The notes under the pieces were generated by a model, which made no database searches, was not told the origin of the DNA, and was given only the letters and a program-made list of their open reading frames with translations. This document shows positions 1-5,340 of a stretch of DNA of 5,340 bases, piece by piece. Source of the stretch: Dietzia timorensis (lineage in GTDB: Bacteria > Actinomycetota > Actinomycetes > Mycobacteriales > Mycobacteriaceae). Made by a program: the position numbers and the translations under genes. The stretch is taken from assembly GCF_020742175.1 (NCBI RefSeq), contig NZ_DYXM01000132.1, forward strand, positions 1 through 5,340, given 5' to 3'. How positions within the stretch are numbered: the first letter of the stretch is position 1; each line of letters starts with the position of its first letter.

Positions 1-1
1 C

Positions 2-259
2 GATGCGGATTCTCTCGACGTTCCGATGCCGGTCGGCGAACATGCCATCGAGGTCGATCCCGCCACCGAGGGTCTGCCGGACTCGTGGACGGTCATGGAC
101 ACCGCGTTGGCCTCGGCCGGTCTGGGCGAGAATCTCGTGCTCGTCATCGGTCGCATCGGCGGGCCGGACTTCCGGCCTGCCGAGCTCGCGCGGTTCGGGT
201 ACTTCGCGGGCATCGTCAGCTCCGTGCTCCCCGCGTCCGCGCGTTCCGTCGCCAAGTAG
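2..259 (+). CDS. 3' end of an unidentified protein (possible GAF-like C-terminus), 5' end outside the window
   Basis: An open frame enters from the left edge and ends at TAG 257-259, giving the last 85 or so residues of a protein whose start is not visible. The ATG at 26 is internal to this open frame and has no clear ribosome binding site, so it is unlikely to be the start. The visible part has a short acidic stretch, then a hydrophobic strand (LVLVIGRIGG) and a final amphipathic helix (ELARFGYFAGIVSSVL). A strand ending in GR-GGP-F followed by such a helix resembles the end of GAF-type sensory domains, but this is recollection of a pattern and not a firm match. The gene converges on ligA, with 54 bases between the stop codons. 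No transmembrane segment or catalytic motif is visible. That it is coding is fairly safe from the frame and composition; the family is a guess. Confidence 0.6.
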   Translation, partial: DADSLDVPMPVGEHAIEVDPATEGLPDSWTVMDTALASAGLGENLVLVIGRIGGPDFRPAELARFGYFAGIVSSVLPASARSVAK

Positions 260-266
260 CTCCGCA

Positions 267-305
267 GCCGCCCCGCCCGCGCCCGCTTTCGCGGTGCGAG
301 GCGGC
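267..305. terminator. GC-rich inverted repeat between convergent genes, possible terminator
   Basis: In the 54-base gap between the left partial gene and ligA, GCCGCC (267-272) pairs with GGCGGC (300-305). Inside it, CCGC (283-286) and GCGG (291-294) form a short hairpin with loop TTTC. There is no T-run on either side, so it would have to act as the U-poor kind of terminator common in actinobacteria. Placement between two facing stop codons is the main support; in DNA this GC-rich, short inverted repeats also arise by chance. Confidence 0.35.
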
Positions 306-313
306 CAGAAGGC

Positions 314-2431
314 CTATTCGAGCGCGGACGGCCCGCCGTCGATGAGCGCCTGGAAGCCGTCCTCATCCAGCACCGGCACGCCGAGCTGTTCCGCCTTGTC
401 CGCCTTGGACCCGGGCGAGTCGCCGACCACCACGTAATCGGTTTTCTTCGACACCGAACCGGACGCCTTGCCGCCGCGGGAGATGATCGCCTCCTTCGCG
501 CCATCGCGTGTAAATCCGGAGAGCGATCCCGTGACGACGATGGTGAGGCCCTCGAGCGTGCGCGGAGTCGACTCGTCGCGCTCATCCTCCATCGACACCC
601 CGTCTGCGGCCCAGCGGTCCACAATGTCGCGATGCCAACCCACCTCGAACCAGTCGAGCACCGATTGTGCGATGGTCGCGCCGACTCCGTCGGTGTCGGC
701 AAGATCCTCTACATTTGCCGAGCGAATGGCGTCCATGGATCCGAACTTCGTAGCGAGTGCACGCGCGGCCGTCGGCCCGACATGGCGGATCGACAACGAG
801 ACGAGAACCCGCCACAGCGGATAATCCTTCGCGCCGTCGAGTTGCTCGAGAAGCTTCTTTCCCGTCGCGCCGAGCTTCCCGGACTTGGTCGTGTATAGAT
901 CGGTGCGCTCCAGGTCCGCCGCGGTGAGCGAGAACAGGGTCGATTCGTCCGAGAGCACGCCGCGTGTGAGGAGCTCGCGAGCACCCTTCTCCCCCAGCGT
1001 TTCGATATCGAGGGCGGAACGGGAGGCGAGATAGATCAGCCGTTGGCGCAGCTGCGCGGGGCAGAATTGCTGGTTCGGGCAACGCCAGTCTGCGTCACCG
1101 TCCTTCGCGGGTGCGAGTTCCGAACCGCATTCCGGACACAGCGTGGAGAACCGGTAGTCCCACTCGGTCCCGTCGCGGGTATCGGCGACGGGTCCGAGCA
1201 CCTCGGGGATCACGTCGCCGGCCTTGCGAATCACCACGTCGTCACCGATGCGGACGCCTTTACGCGTGACCTCGGTCTGGTTGTGCAGCGTCGCCATCGC
1301 CACGGTCGAACCGGCCACGAGCACGGGCTTCATCTTCGCGAAAGGAGTGACCCTCCCGGTGCGACCGACACTCGCCGCAACGTCGAGCAGCTGCGTCGTC
1401 ACCTCCTCCGGCGGATACTTATAGGCAATCGCCCACCGCGGGGCACGCGAGGTCGAGCCCAGTCGCCGTTGCACGCTACGGTCGTCGATCTTCACCACGA
1501 GTCCGTCGATCTCGTGCACGGGGTCGTGGCGATGCTCGCCCCAATACTTCATCTGCTCGATCACGGCGTCGGCGCCTGTGACCTGCGTGGTGTACTCGGA
1601 GGTCGGCAGGCCCCACTCGCCGAGCGCGGTGTACACGTCGTGAAGCGATTCGAAATTCGCGCCCTCGACTGCGCCGAGGCCGTGACAAATCATCCCCAGG
1701 CGCCGCTTGGCCGTGACCGCCGGGTTCTTCTGCCGCAGCGATCCCGCGGCGCTGTTGCGAGGGTTGGCGAACGGGTCCTTGCCCGCCTCCACGAGGGAAC
1801 GATTGAGCTGCTCGAAATCCTCCAGCCGGAAGAACACCTCGCCTCGTACCTCGAGCAGCGCGGGGATGGGGCGGTCCCTGGTGCCAGTGAGTTCGGTGGG
1901 GATGTCGTCGATCGTGCGCGCGTTGAGCGTCACGTCCTCGCCCGTGGTCCCGTCGCCGCGGGTCGCCGCACGTTCGAGTACTCCGTCCCGATACACCAGG
2001 TCGATCGCAACTCCGTCGATCTTGAGTTCACACAGAAACGGCAGGTCCGCAGCCGAAGCCCCGGATTCCTCCGTCGCGTGGTGCACCCAGTCCCTCAGCT
2101 CCTCCTCGCTGAAGGCGTTGTCGAGGCTCAGCATTCGCTCCAGGTGTTCCACCGATGCGAAATCCGTCTCGAACCCGCCGCCGACGACCTGAGTCGGCGA
2201 GTCGGGCGTCCGCAGCTGGGGGTGCGCGTCCTCGAGATCTTGCAACTTCCGCAGCAGCGCGTCGAACTCGCCGTCACTGATGATCGGCGCGTCCTTGACG
2301 TAGTAGCGGAACTGGTGCCCGCGCAGCTCCTCTGCCAGTTCCTGCCATTGCGCGCGCACCTTCGACGGGATGTCCTCGCTTGCTGACGTCGCAGGCGCTG
2401 ATTCTTCGTTGCGGTCCGGCTTTTCGCTCAC
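314..2431 (-). CDS. ligA: NAD+-dependent DNA ligase LigA
   Basis: This is the replicative DNA ligase (EC 6.5.1.2), which seals nicks between Okazaki fragments and after repair, using NAD+ as the AMP donor. The 705-residue product has the full family layout. Domain Ia (about 25-90) has the NMN-binding FRYYVKDAPIISD. The adenylation domain (about 90-340) has catalytic Lys137 in ELKIDG, then EVRGEVFF (194-201), HEIDGLVVKID (from 306) and WAIAYKYPPEE (from 333). An OB fold follows (about 345-425), then a zinc finger with Cys432, Cys435, Cys451 and Cys457, helix-hairpin-helix repeats (about 470-605) and a C-terminal BRCT domain (about 622-705). No frameshift or missing key residue is seen. The start is GTG 2431-2429: the open frame runs on upstream into the divergent exonuclease gene but loses all ligase similarity there. 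A second in-frame GTG at codon 25 would leave all domains intact. The first 24 residues are Ser/Glu/Asp-rich and probably disordered. Length is close to the M. tuberculosis protein (about 690). Confidence 0.97.
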   Translation of the reverse strand: MSEKPDRNEESAPATSASEDIPSKVRAQWQELAEELRGHQFRYYVKDAPIISDGEFDALLRKLQDLEDAHPQLRTPDSPTQVVGGGFETDFASVEHLERMLSLDNAFSEEELRDWVHHATEESGASAADLPFLCELKIDGVAIDLVYRDGVLERAATRGDGTTGEDVTLNARTIDDIPTELTGTRDRPIPALLEVRGEVFFRLEDFEQLNRSLVEAGKDPFANPRNSAAGSLRQKNPAVTAKRRLGMICHGLGAVEGANFESLHDVYTALGEWGLPTSEYTTQVTGADAVIEQMKYWGEHRHDPVHEIDGLVVKIDDRSVQRRLGSTSRAPRWAIAYKYPPEEVTTQLLDVAASVGRTGRVTPFAKMKPVLVAGSTVAMATLHNQTEVTRKGVRIGDDVVIRKAGDVIPEVLGPVADTRDGTEWDYRFSTLCPECGSELAPAKDGDADWRCPNQQFCPAQLRQRLIYLASRSALDIETLGEKGARELLTRGVLSDESTLFSLTAADLERTDLYTTKSGKLGATGKKLLEQLDGAKDYPLWRVLVSLSIRHVGPTAARALATKFGSMDAIRSANVEDLADTDGVGATIAQSVLDWFEVGWHRDIVDRWAADGVSMEDERDESTPRTLEGLTIVVTGSLSGFTRDGAKEAIISRGGKASGSVSKKTDYVVVGDSPGSKADKAEQLGVPVLDEDGFQALIDGGPSALE

Positions 2432-2439
2432 GCTGTCCA

Positions 2440-2445
2440 AGCGTA
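2440..2445 (-). promoter_or_regulatory. Candidate -10 element for ligA (TACGCT)
   Basis: On the minus strand TACGCT fits the actinobacterial -10 pattern TANNNT and ends 8 bases before the ligA GTG. A transcript started from it would have a leader of only about 0-3 bases, so ligA would be translated leaderless or nearly so. This is consistent with the poor ribosome binding site there (only GGA, 4 bases before GTG). No -35 hexamer is visible. A six-base match is weak evidence. Confidence 0.2.
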
Positions 2446-2462
2446 GTAGCCCCGGCCATGCC

Positions 2463-2496
2463 GGCGCCCGGGCGCGCCAATCCCGGGTCCACCCGG
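2463..2496. repeat. Cluster of CCCGGG palindromes in the ligA/exonuclease divergent region
   Basis: CCCGGG occurs at 2467-2472 and 2482-2487, 15 bases apart start to start, and CCCGG again at 2492-2496. The first copy lies within GGCGC (2463-2467), a 6-base loop and GCGCC (2474-2478), an inverted repeat that could form a hairpin or an operator-like dyad. It sits between two divergent starts, where a shared regulator could bind. In sequence this GC-rich such palindromes are common, so the role is open. Confidence 0.25.
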
Positions 2497-2527
2497 CGTG
2501 CGCACCCCACCGCGTTCGGCGGTGTCC

Positions 2528-2533
2528 TACGGT
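2528..2533 (+). promoter_or_regulatory. Candidate -10 element for the exonuclease gene (TACGGT)
   Basis: TACGGT fits the TANNNT pattern and lies 31 bases before the exonuclease ATG. Transcription would begin near 2540, leaving a leader of about 25 bases that contains the AAGGAG ribosome binding site, a sensible geometry. No -35 hexamer is seen at the expected distance. Confidence 0.22.
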
Positions 2534-2553
2534 GGAAGGGTCGCTTTGCCCAC

Positions 2554-2559
2554 AAGGAG
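2554..2559 (+). promoter_or_regulatory. Ribosome binding site of the exonuclease gene (AAGGAG)
   Basis: A near-ideal Shine-Dalgarno sequence AAGGAG lies 5 bases before ATG 2565. It fixes the start there rather than at earlier in-frame codons, which would extend the frame across the intergenic region and into the ligA start. Confidence 0.85.
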
Positions 2560-2564
2560 TCTCG

Positions 2565-3257
2565 ATGCCCGCTGCGCCTTCGCCGATTACCGGTCCCGTC
2601 GACCGTTCGAAGCTGTTGTCCTTTGACCTGGAGACCACGGGGCCGAACCCGGCCACCGCGCTCGTGGTCACTTCCGCGCTGCTGCGCATCACCGGAGCTG
2701 AGGTCGAGGAGCGCCAGTGGCTCGCGGACCCCGGCGTCGATATTCCCGCCGAGGCGACGGCGGTTCACGGAATCTCCACAGAGCACGCCCGCAGCAATGG
2801 CCAGGACCACGCTCAGGTTATCGCCGAAACCATCGAGGGCATCCGAGCAGGATGGGACGCCGGCTACACGCTCGTCGTGTTCAATGCACCCTTCGATCTC
2901 ACGATTCTGCACCGGCTCGATTCGTCCTTCGAAGTCACCGGGCCCGTGCTAGACCCTTACGTGATCGACCGAGCCATCGACCCGTACCGCAAGGGCAAGA
3001 GGACGCTCACAGCGTTGTGCGAGCACTACGACATCACCCTCGAAGGCGCCCACGACGCCGCGGTCGACGCCCTCGCCGCCGCCCGGCTCGCGTGGAAACT
3101 CGCGGCCCACGAACAGGTCCAGGCGGCCACGTGGACCGAGTTCAATGACAAACAAGCCGCTTGGCACGCCGAGCGCCAGGAGAGCTTCCGCGCCTACCTG
3201 GAACGCCAGGGGCGCCCTGCCACGGATGTGAATACGGCCTGGCCGATCGGCGGCTGA
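2565..3257 (+). CDS. DEDDh-family 3'-5' exonuclease (DnaQ-like, DNA polymerase III epsilon-type fold)
   Basis: A 230-residue protein with an RNase T/DnaQ-type exonuclease domain covering about residues 16-182, which should remove nucleotides from 3' ends of DNA or RNA with two bound metal ions. The acidic motifs are all present: Exo I SFDLETTGP with Asp21 and Glu23, Exo II FNAPFDL with Asp111, and Exo III GAHDAAVDA with His163 and Asp168, marking the DEDDh subgroup. VHGIS (68-72) is also typical of the family. It is a stand-alone exonuclease: no BRCT, helicase or UvrC-like part is attached. After the domain comes a helical tail (about 183-230) with a Trp/His/Glu-rich stretch (QAAWHAERQESFRAYL) and a final WPI. 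I recall similar tails in other actinobacterial stand-alone exonucleases, but its role is unknown to me. The gene diverges from ligA with 133 bases between starts, and is followed after 107 bases by the VOC gene. It may serve repair or RNA turnover; the true replicative epsilon subunit is not implied. Confidence 0.9.
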   Translation: MPAAPSPITGPVDRSKLLSFDLETTGPNPATALVVTSALLRITGAEVEERQWLADPGVDIPAEATAVHGISTEHARSNGQDHAQVIAETIEGIRAGWDAGYTLVVFNAPFDLTILHRLDSSFEVTGPVLDPYVIDRAIDPYRKGKRTLTALCEHYDITLEGAHDAAVDALAAARLAWKLAAHEQVQAATWTEFNDKQAAWHAERQESFRAYLERQGRPATDVNTAWPIGG

Positions 3258-3350
3258 GCAGCGCACGTTCGGACAATCCGGCCCCTTCGACCGTCGGTAC
3301 GCTCGAACGCGAGAGCGGCGGACCGCTGCTTTCGCCACCCACTATCGTTC

Positions 3351-3356
3351 AAGGGG
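3351..3356 (+). promoter_or_regulatory. Ribosome binding site of the VOC-family gene (AAGGGG)
   Basis: AAGGGG lies 8 bases before ATG 3365. It supports that start over the in-frame upstream extension, which overlaps the exonuclease 3' end and shows no family similarity. Confidence 0.7.
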
Positions 3357-3364
3357 CCACGAGC

Positions 3365-3787
3365 ATGTCGATCCAGTTCTATTCCTACATTTCCTTCCCC
3401 GGCAACGCCGCCGAGGCGATGTCGTACTACGCCGAGATCTTCGGCGGCACCGCTCAGATCATGAAGTACGGCGATAACCCCATGGAAGGGATGCCATTCA
3501 CTCCGCCTGCGGACGCCGTCGCCCACGCTCAGCTCGAGGGGCCGGTTCCCCTGGCCGGTGGTGACTCGCTGGCCGAGAATCCGGATCCTCTCGACATCCA
3601 CAACTATTCGTTCCTTCTGTACTTCGATTCGGTCGACGAAGCGAAGGCCATGATCGAGAAGTTCACCTCCACAGGAGGAAAGGTCGAAATGCCGTTCGAC
3701 CTTGCACCGTGGGGCGATCATTACGGCCAGATCGTCGACAAGTTCGGTGTTCTCTGGGCGCTTAACGTTCCCGCGCAGCAGGGGTAG
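3365..3787 (+). CDS. VOC-superfamily protein, PhnB/glyoxalase-like
   Basis: A 140-residue, probably cytosolic protein of the vicinal-oxygen-chelate superfamily, in the PhnB / 3-demethylubiquinone-9 methyltransferase-like group. The start YISFPGNAAEAMSYYAEIFGG (residues 8-28) is the standard first strand and helix of this group. It is followed by His54 in AVAHAQLEG, a central strand SFLLYFDSVDEA (82-93), and the closing signature APWGDHYGQIVDKFGVLWAL (114-133). The protein is one beta-alpha-beta-beta-beta pair of modules of normal length with no signal peptide or membrane segment. Family members include metal-dependent enzymes and antibiotic-binding proteins, but most PhnB-like proteins have no known substrate, so none is given here. 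It may be transcribed with the exonuclease gene 107 bases upstream or from its own promoter; I see no convincing -35/-10 pair in that gap. It ends facing the MetE-like gene. Confidence 0.88.
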   Translation: MSIQFYSYISFPGNAAEAMSYYAEIFGGTAQIMKYGDNPMEGMPFTPPADAVAHAQLEGPVPLAGGDSLAENPDPLDIHNYSFLLYFDSVDEAKAMIEKFTSTGGKVEMPFDLAPWGDHYGQIVDKFGVLWALNVPAQQG

Positions 3788-3803
3788 ATCACTCTATGAA
3801 GTG

Positions 3804-3840
3804 CCCTCGGGCCGGCTGCCCCTAGCTGGCGACCCGAGGG
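3804..3840. terminator. Bidirectional hairpin terminator between the VOC and MetE-like genes
   Basis: CCCTCGGG (3804-3811) pairs perfectly with CCCGAGGG (3833-3840). Inside this, CCGGCT (3812-3817) pairs with AGCTGG (3824-3829) through five matches and one G-T, leaving a 6-base loop and a 3-base bulge. The stem starts 16 bases after the VOC stop and its right arm lies in the last codons of the convergent MetE-like gene, whose stop codon (3822-3824) is in the loop region. A long T-run is absent on both sides, as is often so in actinobacteria. The wobble favours the plus-strand transcript, where it is a G-U pair; in the minus-strand transcript it is a C-A mismatch. Confidence 0.7.
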
Positions 3841-4970
3841 AGAACATCCGCGATGCGCCGCACCGCTGCGAGCGCGCGAGCCGCATGTGCGGTGTCCCCG
3901 CCGATATCCTCCGCGCCCGCGGCCAGCGAGAGCGCGTCCACGGCGGCCGGATGTTCGATCGCGAGCCGATCGATCAGGCGCACGAGTTGTACAGCCATGG
4001 CCTCCGCCTCCTCTGCGGTCCGGGGCGCTTCCTGCCGAAGACCGCGAAAGAGGTGCGGTCGGTGGATTTCGGCACGTCCGCCGTCAGAGATGAAAGTGCC
4101 CAGCACGTCGAGGAGCGCGAAGGCCTGCGGATCGGAATCTCCGTCCGCCCAGCCGTGGGCGCCCGCGGCGGGGCCCCGACCGGACCATGGGAGCAGATCG
4201 TCTGCAGAGACGACGATGCCGTCCACGCGCGGTTTCCCGGCGGGAGGTTCGGTGAGCACGCCCCAACGCGGCGCGGGGCCTTCATCGCCCCTGCACGGCA
4301 CGGCGGCGAACACGCCCTCGACCGGATAGGCCCGGAGGGCCGCGGCGAACCTGGACAGTGCCGTCGCGAGGCGCTCGGCGGGAACAGGTGCCACCGGATC
4401 GAATTCGCTGGGGGCGGGCACGGCGCCTGAGGCGATGTGCCACAGCAGCGGCTCATCGAGAACGAAACGCACGGGCACCCCGAGCCGTGAATGCATGCGG
4501 TCGGCAAGTGCGCCCAGGCCCTCACGAAGGGATTCGGCCACGTCCCTACGTGCGCCCGAGTCCCCAAGCGCCGGACGGCCCCCGGGAAGCTCGAGGCGGG
4601 CTGCGATAGTCCATGGCCCGCACACCTCGACGCGTACCCCACGTGCCGGTAGCGCCGACCCGCCATCGACCACCGCGCCCCGGGAAAGTTCGAATTGTTC
4701 CTCGATCGCGTCGAGATCTCGGTCCAGGAAGTCGGCGGCTCGGCGGCCGGAACGGCCACGCGTATCGCTCAACCGCCAGGCGCGGGGAGAGGTGTCGACG
4801 GGGAGGTCGACGAGCAACGCGGCGGTGCGCCCGACCGGGTCCGCGCCGATGCCTCGCTCGGCGAGCGCCGGGAGCACGGGCAGCTCCGGTGTCTCCCCTA
4901 GCGCGATGCGCGCGGCCGCGCGCACATCGGAGCCGCCAAACGCCGCCGACGACGTGGCAAGTGTGTGCAC
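3822..4970 (-). CDS. MetE-C-like protein (cobalamin-independent methionine synthase-like), probably without the zinc site
   Basis: A 382-residue protein that resembles, as I recall it, the actinobacterial Rv3015c-type family (about 340 residues) annotated as related to the catalytic barrel of methionine synthase MetE. Recognisable blocks are LPALAERGIGADPVGRTAAL (33-52), VCGPWTIAARLELPGG (116-131) and LDEPLL (171-176). The zinc ligands of true MetE are not evident. Where the family has a His-x-Cys segment, this protein has AAVPC (222-226) with the Cys kept but Val at the His place. The late Cys-containing segment reads LSLAAGAEDIGG (347-358) with no Cys. The N-terminal Gly-Ser-Trp-Pro-Gly-like motif is replaced by SAAFGG. 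Methyl transfer to homocysteine is therefore doubtful and no substrate can be named. The start is GTG 4970-4968, with AGGGG (4986-4982) 11 bases before it, directly after the mnmA stop. The 17-base gap implies co-transcription and possibly coupled translation with mnmA. Loss of residues is judged from memory of relatives, not an alignment. Confidence 0.82.
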   Translation of the reverse strand: MHTLATSSAAFGGSDVRAAARIALGETPELPVLPALAERGIGADPVGRTAALLVDLPVDTSPRAWRLSDTRGRSGRRAADFLDRDLDAIEEQFELSRGAVVDGGSALPARGVRVEVCGPWTIAARLELPGGRPALGDSGARRDVAESLREGLGALADRMHSRLGVPVRFVLDEPLLWHIASGAVPAPSEFDPVAPVPAERLATALSRFAAALRAYPVEGVFAAVPCRGDEGPAPRWGVLTEPPAGKPRVDGIVVSADDLLPWSGRGPAAGAHGWADGDSDPQAFALLDVLGTFISDGGRAEIHRPHLFRGLRQEAPRTAEEAEAMAVQLVRLIDRLAIEHPAAVDALSLAAGAEDIGGDTAHAARALAAVRRIADVLPRVAS

Positions 4971-4987
4971 CTGGTCGACCGCCCCTG

Positions 4988-5340
4988 CTACGCGCTCACC
5001 GCGACAGAACGCGTATCGCGGATCGTGGCAGAGCCGAGCACACGGTCGCCATGTGCGGCGTCGGGCCGGTAGATGACGGCGGCCTGTCCGGGAGCGACAC
5101 CGCGAAGCGGCTCGCCGAGATCGAGGTGGAATTCCTCACCGTCCGCGCCATCGACGCGAACAAGGCGGGCAGGCACGACGTTGCCATGGGCGCGAACCTG
5201 CACCTCGCAGTCGATCTCCCGGATCGTGTCGTCCGCGAGCCAGTACGGGCGGTCCGCGACGAGCCCGTCGACGGTGAGGTACTCGGAGCCGCCAACGGTA
5301 ACCGTCCCGGATTCCGCGTCGATCGACGTCACATACCGGG
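4988..5340 (-). CDS. mnmA: tRNA 2-thiouridine(34) synthase MnmA, C-terminal part; 5' end outside the window
   Basis: The last 117 or so residues of MnmA (TrmU), which adds sulfur to U34 of the tRNAs for Lys, Glu and Gln, taking sulfur from a cysteine desulfurase relay. The visible part is the central and C-terminal beta-barrel domains: RYVTSIDAESGTVTVG at the window edge, then PYWLADD, EVQVRAHG, and the closing GQAAVIYRPD followed by GDRVLGSATI, which are typical of MnmA ends. The N-terminal PP-loop ATPase domain and both catalytic cysteines lie beyond the right edge and cannot be checked. The frame is open to the edge, and codons before the internal GTG at 5332 still match the family, so that GTG is not the start. 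It ends at TAG 4990-4988, 17 bases before the MetE-like gene on the same strand. In actinobacteria a cysteine desulfurase gene usually lies just upstream of mnmA. Confidence 0.9.
   Translation of the reverse strand, partial: RYVTSIDAESGTVTVGGSEYLTVDGLVADRPYWLADDTIREIDCEVQVRAHGNVVPARLVRVDGADGEEFHLDLGEPLRGVAPGQAAVIYRPDAAHGDRVLGSATIRDTRSVAVSA

Noticed and set aside
1043..2386. A 447-codon open frame on the plus strand, antisense to ligA
   Set aside because: It lies entirely opposite ligA, whose protein is conserved throughout. Long antisense frames are expected in GC-rich coding DNA, and its translation is Arg/His/Val-rich with no recognisable domain.
2370..2564. An upstream extension of the exonuclease frame beginning at 2370
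   Set aside because: It would overlap the ligA start, has no family similarity, and the strong AAGGAG before ATG 2565 marks the real start.
2432..2692. An upstream extension of the ligA frame to 2692, starting within the exonuclease gene
   Set aside because: Ligase similarity begins only around codon 25 of the 705-residue version; the extra 87 codons look like translated intergenic and antisense sequence.
3314..3327. A small hairpin AGCGG-CGGA-CCGCT between the exonuclease and VOC genes, as a terminator
   Set aside because: The stem is only 5 bp with no T-run, about what chance gives in GC-rich DNA; it does not show that the two genes are separate transcripts.
3298..3348. TACGCT (3298-3303) and TATCGT (3343-3348) as promoters of the VOC gene
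   Set aside because: Neither has a -35 partner at a normal distance, and the second would start transcription inside or at the ribosome binding site (3351-3356).
3702..4430. A 242-codon plus-strand frame overlapping the VOC end and opposite the MetE-like gene
   Set aside because: Its composition is Arg/Gly/His-rich with no domain, and the opposite strand carries recognisable family blocks in the expected gene order.
4435..5076. A 213-codon plus-strand frame opposite the MetE-like and mnmA genes
   Set aside because: It spans two well-supported minus-strand genes and the gap between them, and is rich in Ser, Arg and Pro as antisense shadows are.
1..5340. Search for CRISPR repeats, insertion sequences, tRNA or rRNA genes, phage or toxin-antitoxin genes and a new defence system
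   Set aside because: No regular spaced repeats, terminal inverted repeats with a transposase, tRNA-like cloverleaf, or small gene pairs were seen; nearly all the sequence is accounted for by housekeeping-type genes.

Overview
The window is GC-rich (roughly mid-60s % GC by eye), with GTG starts and dense packing. Its proteins closely resemble those of mycolic-acid actinobacteria. The best-conserved one, NAD+-dependent DNA ligase LigA, reads very close to the Mycobacterium tuberculosis enzyme over its whole length. I infer a member of the Mycobacteriales (the Mycobacterium / Gordonia / Dietzia / Rhodococcus group); the genus cannot be set from this window.

Layout, left to right. (1) The 3' end of an unidentified plus-strand gene, perhaps a GAF-like domain, runs in from the left edge and converges on ligA; a GC-rich inverted repeat lies in the 54-base gap. 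(2) ligA is on the minus strand, complete, with every expected domain and catalytic residue. (3) A 133-base divergent intergenic region. (4) A DEDDh-type 3'-5' exonuclease and then a small VOC-superfamily (PhnB-like) protein, both on the plus strand. (5) A strong hairpin between convergent genes, likely a bidirectional terminator. (6) On the minus strand, a gene for a MetE-C-like (cobalamin-independent methionine synthase-like) protein that appears to have lost metal ligands, and 17 bases upstream of it the 3' end of mnmA (tRNA 2-thiouridylase), which continues past the right edge.

The order mnmA - MetE-like - ligA is a known actinobacterial neighbourhood (mnmA/trmU, Rv3015c and ligA/Rv3014c lie in this order in M. 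tuberculosis). Here two plus-strand genes, exonuclease and VOC protein, separate the MetE-like gene from ligA and break any minus-strand operon. mnmA and the MetE-like gene are probably co-transcribed. ligA and the exonuclease start back-to-back and may share a control region.

Most of the window is ordinary housekeeping sequence. I see no mobile element, CRISPR array, RNA gene or phage gene, and no convincing new system. The points most worth a second look are the degenerate active site of the MetE-like protein, the divergent ligase/exonuclease pair, and the conserved-looking tail of the exonuclease.
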